64,000 nt of DNA from assembly GCF_017377575.1 (NCBI RefSeq), contig NZ_JAFREM010000016.1:62001-126000 (forward strand). The letters are read 5' to 3'. The notes under the pieces were generated by a model. That model saw only the letters and a list, made by a program, of their open reading frames with translations, made no database searches and was not told where the DNA came from. Positions within the stretch are counted from its first letter, which is position 1, and every line of letters begins with the position of its first letter. The translations under genes and the position numbers were made by a program. This DNA is from Candidatus Enterococcus moelleringii. Its GTDB lineage: Bacteria; Bacillota; Bacilli; Lactobacillales; Enterococcaceae. Positions 62,800-64,000 of this stretch are shown in pieces.

Positions 62800-63645
62800 A
62801 TGTTAAGCTTAAATGCAACCTTTGAAAACGGCATTGGCCGTCGTCACAGCTTTAATATAAAAGACCCTGATCGCAATAAACCTGCCGAAGAAATTCGTGC
62901 CAGTCTGGAAAAATTAGCCAACCTGAATCTGTTTGAAAAAGACGGCATCAGCATGTTCACGAAAGTCATCAGCGCTAAATTTGTCGAAACATTCGAAACA
63001 CCGATTTTTGATACTCGCAATGAGGAAGAGGTTGAACCTGCTACGCCAGTAGCGGACGTTCAACCAGAACCCGTTCAAGCAATTGAAGTACAAGCAGCAT
63101 CAACAATCGAAGTACAGCCGGAGTCTGCCCAAATGCAGGAAGCTCCTGTATCATTCAACATCCCTCAGCCCGGATTGATTGCATCACAATCAGCAGCAGC
63201 ACTAATGCAGGCAGCACCAGTGGAACCAGCAATGGACAAGCCTAGATCCCAAGGTGGAACCCAATGCATAAGAATCACTGTCCCGCAGGATTATCAACCG
63301 AACCAGATGTCAGACGACGAGCTGATAGCACTGCTGAGTACCGGTTTGCCAGAAGGGGCGAAATTAGAGGACTTTAGTCTGGATGATATAGTCATGACGT
63401 TGGAGGAGCCAGGCGAAGTGGCCACGCCGCCCGCACCCCTCACAGAACAAACGACCGACGCACCGATAGGGCAATCCGTCGAAATGATTGAAGAAGCCGA
63501 GGAAGAACCAGTAGAAGAAAAACGCTCAGGCTGGTTCCCAAAACGCAAAAAAGGCACCAATCCGCTAGCCGGTTTTTCCGCAGATAAACGGCGAAACAAA
63601 AAAGCCATCAATCGTTGGAAACGGGAAAAGAATAAAACGAAATAG
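62800..63645 (+). CDS. DUF2922-like domain on a long acidic/basic tail
   Basis: 281 residues. Residues 1-72 (MLSLNATFENGIGRRHSFNI, then DPDRNKPAEEIRASLEKLAN, then MFTKVISAKFVETFETPIFD) resemble DUF2922, normally a stand-alone protein of about 70 residues in Firmicutes. A Glu/Pro/Ala/Gln-rich linker follows (about 75-150), then a short folded-looking segment CIRITVPQDYQPNQMSDDEL (about 160-205), an acidic stretch (EEAEEEPVEEK) and a very basic end (PKRKKGTNPLAG ... NRWKREKNKTK). There is no signal peptide or membrane helix. The usual DUF1659 partner is not next to it. The fusion architecture is unfamiliar to me. Confidence 0.7.
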   Translation: MLSLNATFENGIGRRHSFNIKDPDRNKPAEEIRASLEKLANLNLFEKDGISMFTKVISAKFVETFETPIFDTRNEEEVEPATPVADVQPEPVQAIEVQAASTIEVQPESAQMQEAPVSFNIPQPGLIASQSAAALMQAAPVEPAMDKPRSQGGTQCIRITVPQDYQPNQMSDDELIALLSTGLPEGAKLEDFSLDDIVMTLEEPGEVATPPAPLTEQTTDAPIGQSVEMIEEAEEEPVEEKRSGWFPKRKKGTNPLAGFSADKRRNKKAINRWKREKNKTK

Positions 63646-64000
63646 CAGATTGATGTAACGTAGAAATTCAACCGCTTTACCGGATTAAGATAATTTCAGC
63701 TATCAGCTAAGTGAATAACGTCTATGCTAATCGCAGCAAAGGAAATACGATCGATTCCTTTGACCTTAGCGAGAATTAGCAGCAACAGCACTGGTTCTGT
63801 CATCAAATGATCTTGCTAGTTTTGGAAAATGGGTCTCAACCCTTTATTTCACTGTGCCTTCAGGTAGCAGAAAAATCATCTTAGTTGCGCCAAGAATGAA
63901 ACAGCTCTTTTGTTTTGTGGAGGATAATAAGCAATTTGAGTTTGAACTATCTAACGAGGAAAAGAAACAAAATTCCTTACACAGCTTAGCCATAGGCGCC
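63646..64000. other. Right-edge region, one open frame running off the window
   Basis: No complete gene is present. From 63770 to the window end the plus-strand frame is open, with the plausible protein text ILVAPRMKQLFCFVEDNKQF and FELSNEEKKQNSLHSLAIGA. A GTG at 63854 or ATG at 63896 could start it, but neither has a ribosome site, so it may be the 5' part of a gene, a decayed gene, or chance. Confidence 0.4.

Overview
The window looks like chromosomal DNA of a low-to-moderate GC Gram-positive bacterium of the order Lactobacillales, most likely an Enterococcus or close relative. The reasons are the gene order rpsB-tsf-pyrH-frr / uppS-cdsA-rseP-polC / rimP-nusA-ylxR-ylxQ-infB-rbfA, the B. subtilis-like yqgN-yqgP-yqgQ-glcK string, class II galT, a DUF3042 gene, strong AGGAGG ribosome sites, and the presence of the operon known from Enterococcus faecalis as EF_0829 to EF_0839. 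The species cannot be fixed from the sequence alone.

Layout. 1-2960: the 5' part of a leftward amino-acid permease, then a secreted Ser/Thr/Gln-rich protein translationally coupled to a membrane protein of unknown function. 3053-6911: a siderophore-type iron uptake locus (leftward binding lipoprotein, rightward ATPase and two permeases) with a Fur-like operator on each divergent promoter. 7078-10073: folate ligase, rhomboid protease, YqgQ, glucokinase and a rhodanese fold lacking its cysteine. 10201-13251: DUF488, a large FAD/NAD-binding protein, a reverse-oriented copy of a structured intergenic repeat, DUF3042 and RidA. 13301-16889: galE-galT-galR with two operator-like palindromes. 17214-19917: tsaB, two RimI-type acetyltransferases and tsaD, whose reading frame has no ordinary start codon. 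19991-25777: two nucleoside hydrolase loci around ornithine carbamoyltransferase and a T-box-controlled argS.

25961-38710 is an accessory metabolic block between argS and argR. Its rightward half is a nine-gene operon: a BglG/MtlR-type PRD regulator carrying an EIIB-like domain, a small PRD protein, four conserved proteins of unknown function (SFCGS, DUF4312, DUF4311, DUF4310), and three enzymes (amidohydrolase, DgaE-like PLP enzyme, DgaF-like aldolase). I infer that it imports an N-substituted amino-sugar acid or similar compound and degrades it by hydrolysis, ammonia elimination and aldol cleavage. The leftward half is a 2-aminoethylphosphonate operon (ATPase, fused permease, binding protein, PhnW, PhnX). 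The two halves converge on a shared terminator.

39080-61698 is housekeeping: argR, rpsB-tsf, pyrH-frr, uppS-cdsA, rseP, polC, rimP-nusA-ylxR-ylxQ-infB-rbfA, a CPA1 antiporter, truB and ribF. proS, which I remember lying between rseP and polC in E. faecalis, is absent here. Three tandem copies of a roughly 157-base repeat with a conserved hairpin fill the gap between frr and uppS; the fourth copy is the one at 12353. 61699-64000 is gene-poor and holds orphan inverted repeats and two unrecognised genes, one with a DUF2922-like N-terminus on a long acidic/basic tail.

The strongest candidates for under-described biology are the SFCGS/DUF4310-4312 operon, the covarying intergenic repeat family, the tsaD start, and the DUF2922-fusion pair near the right edge.
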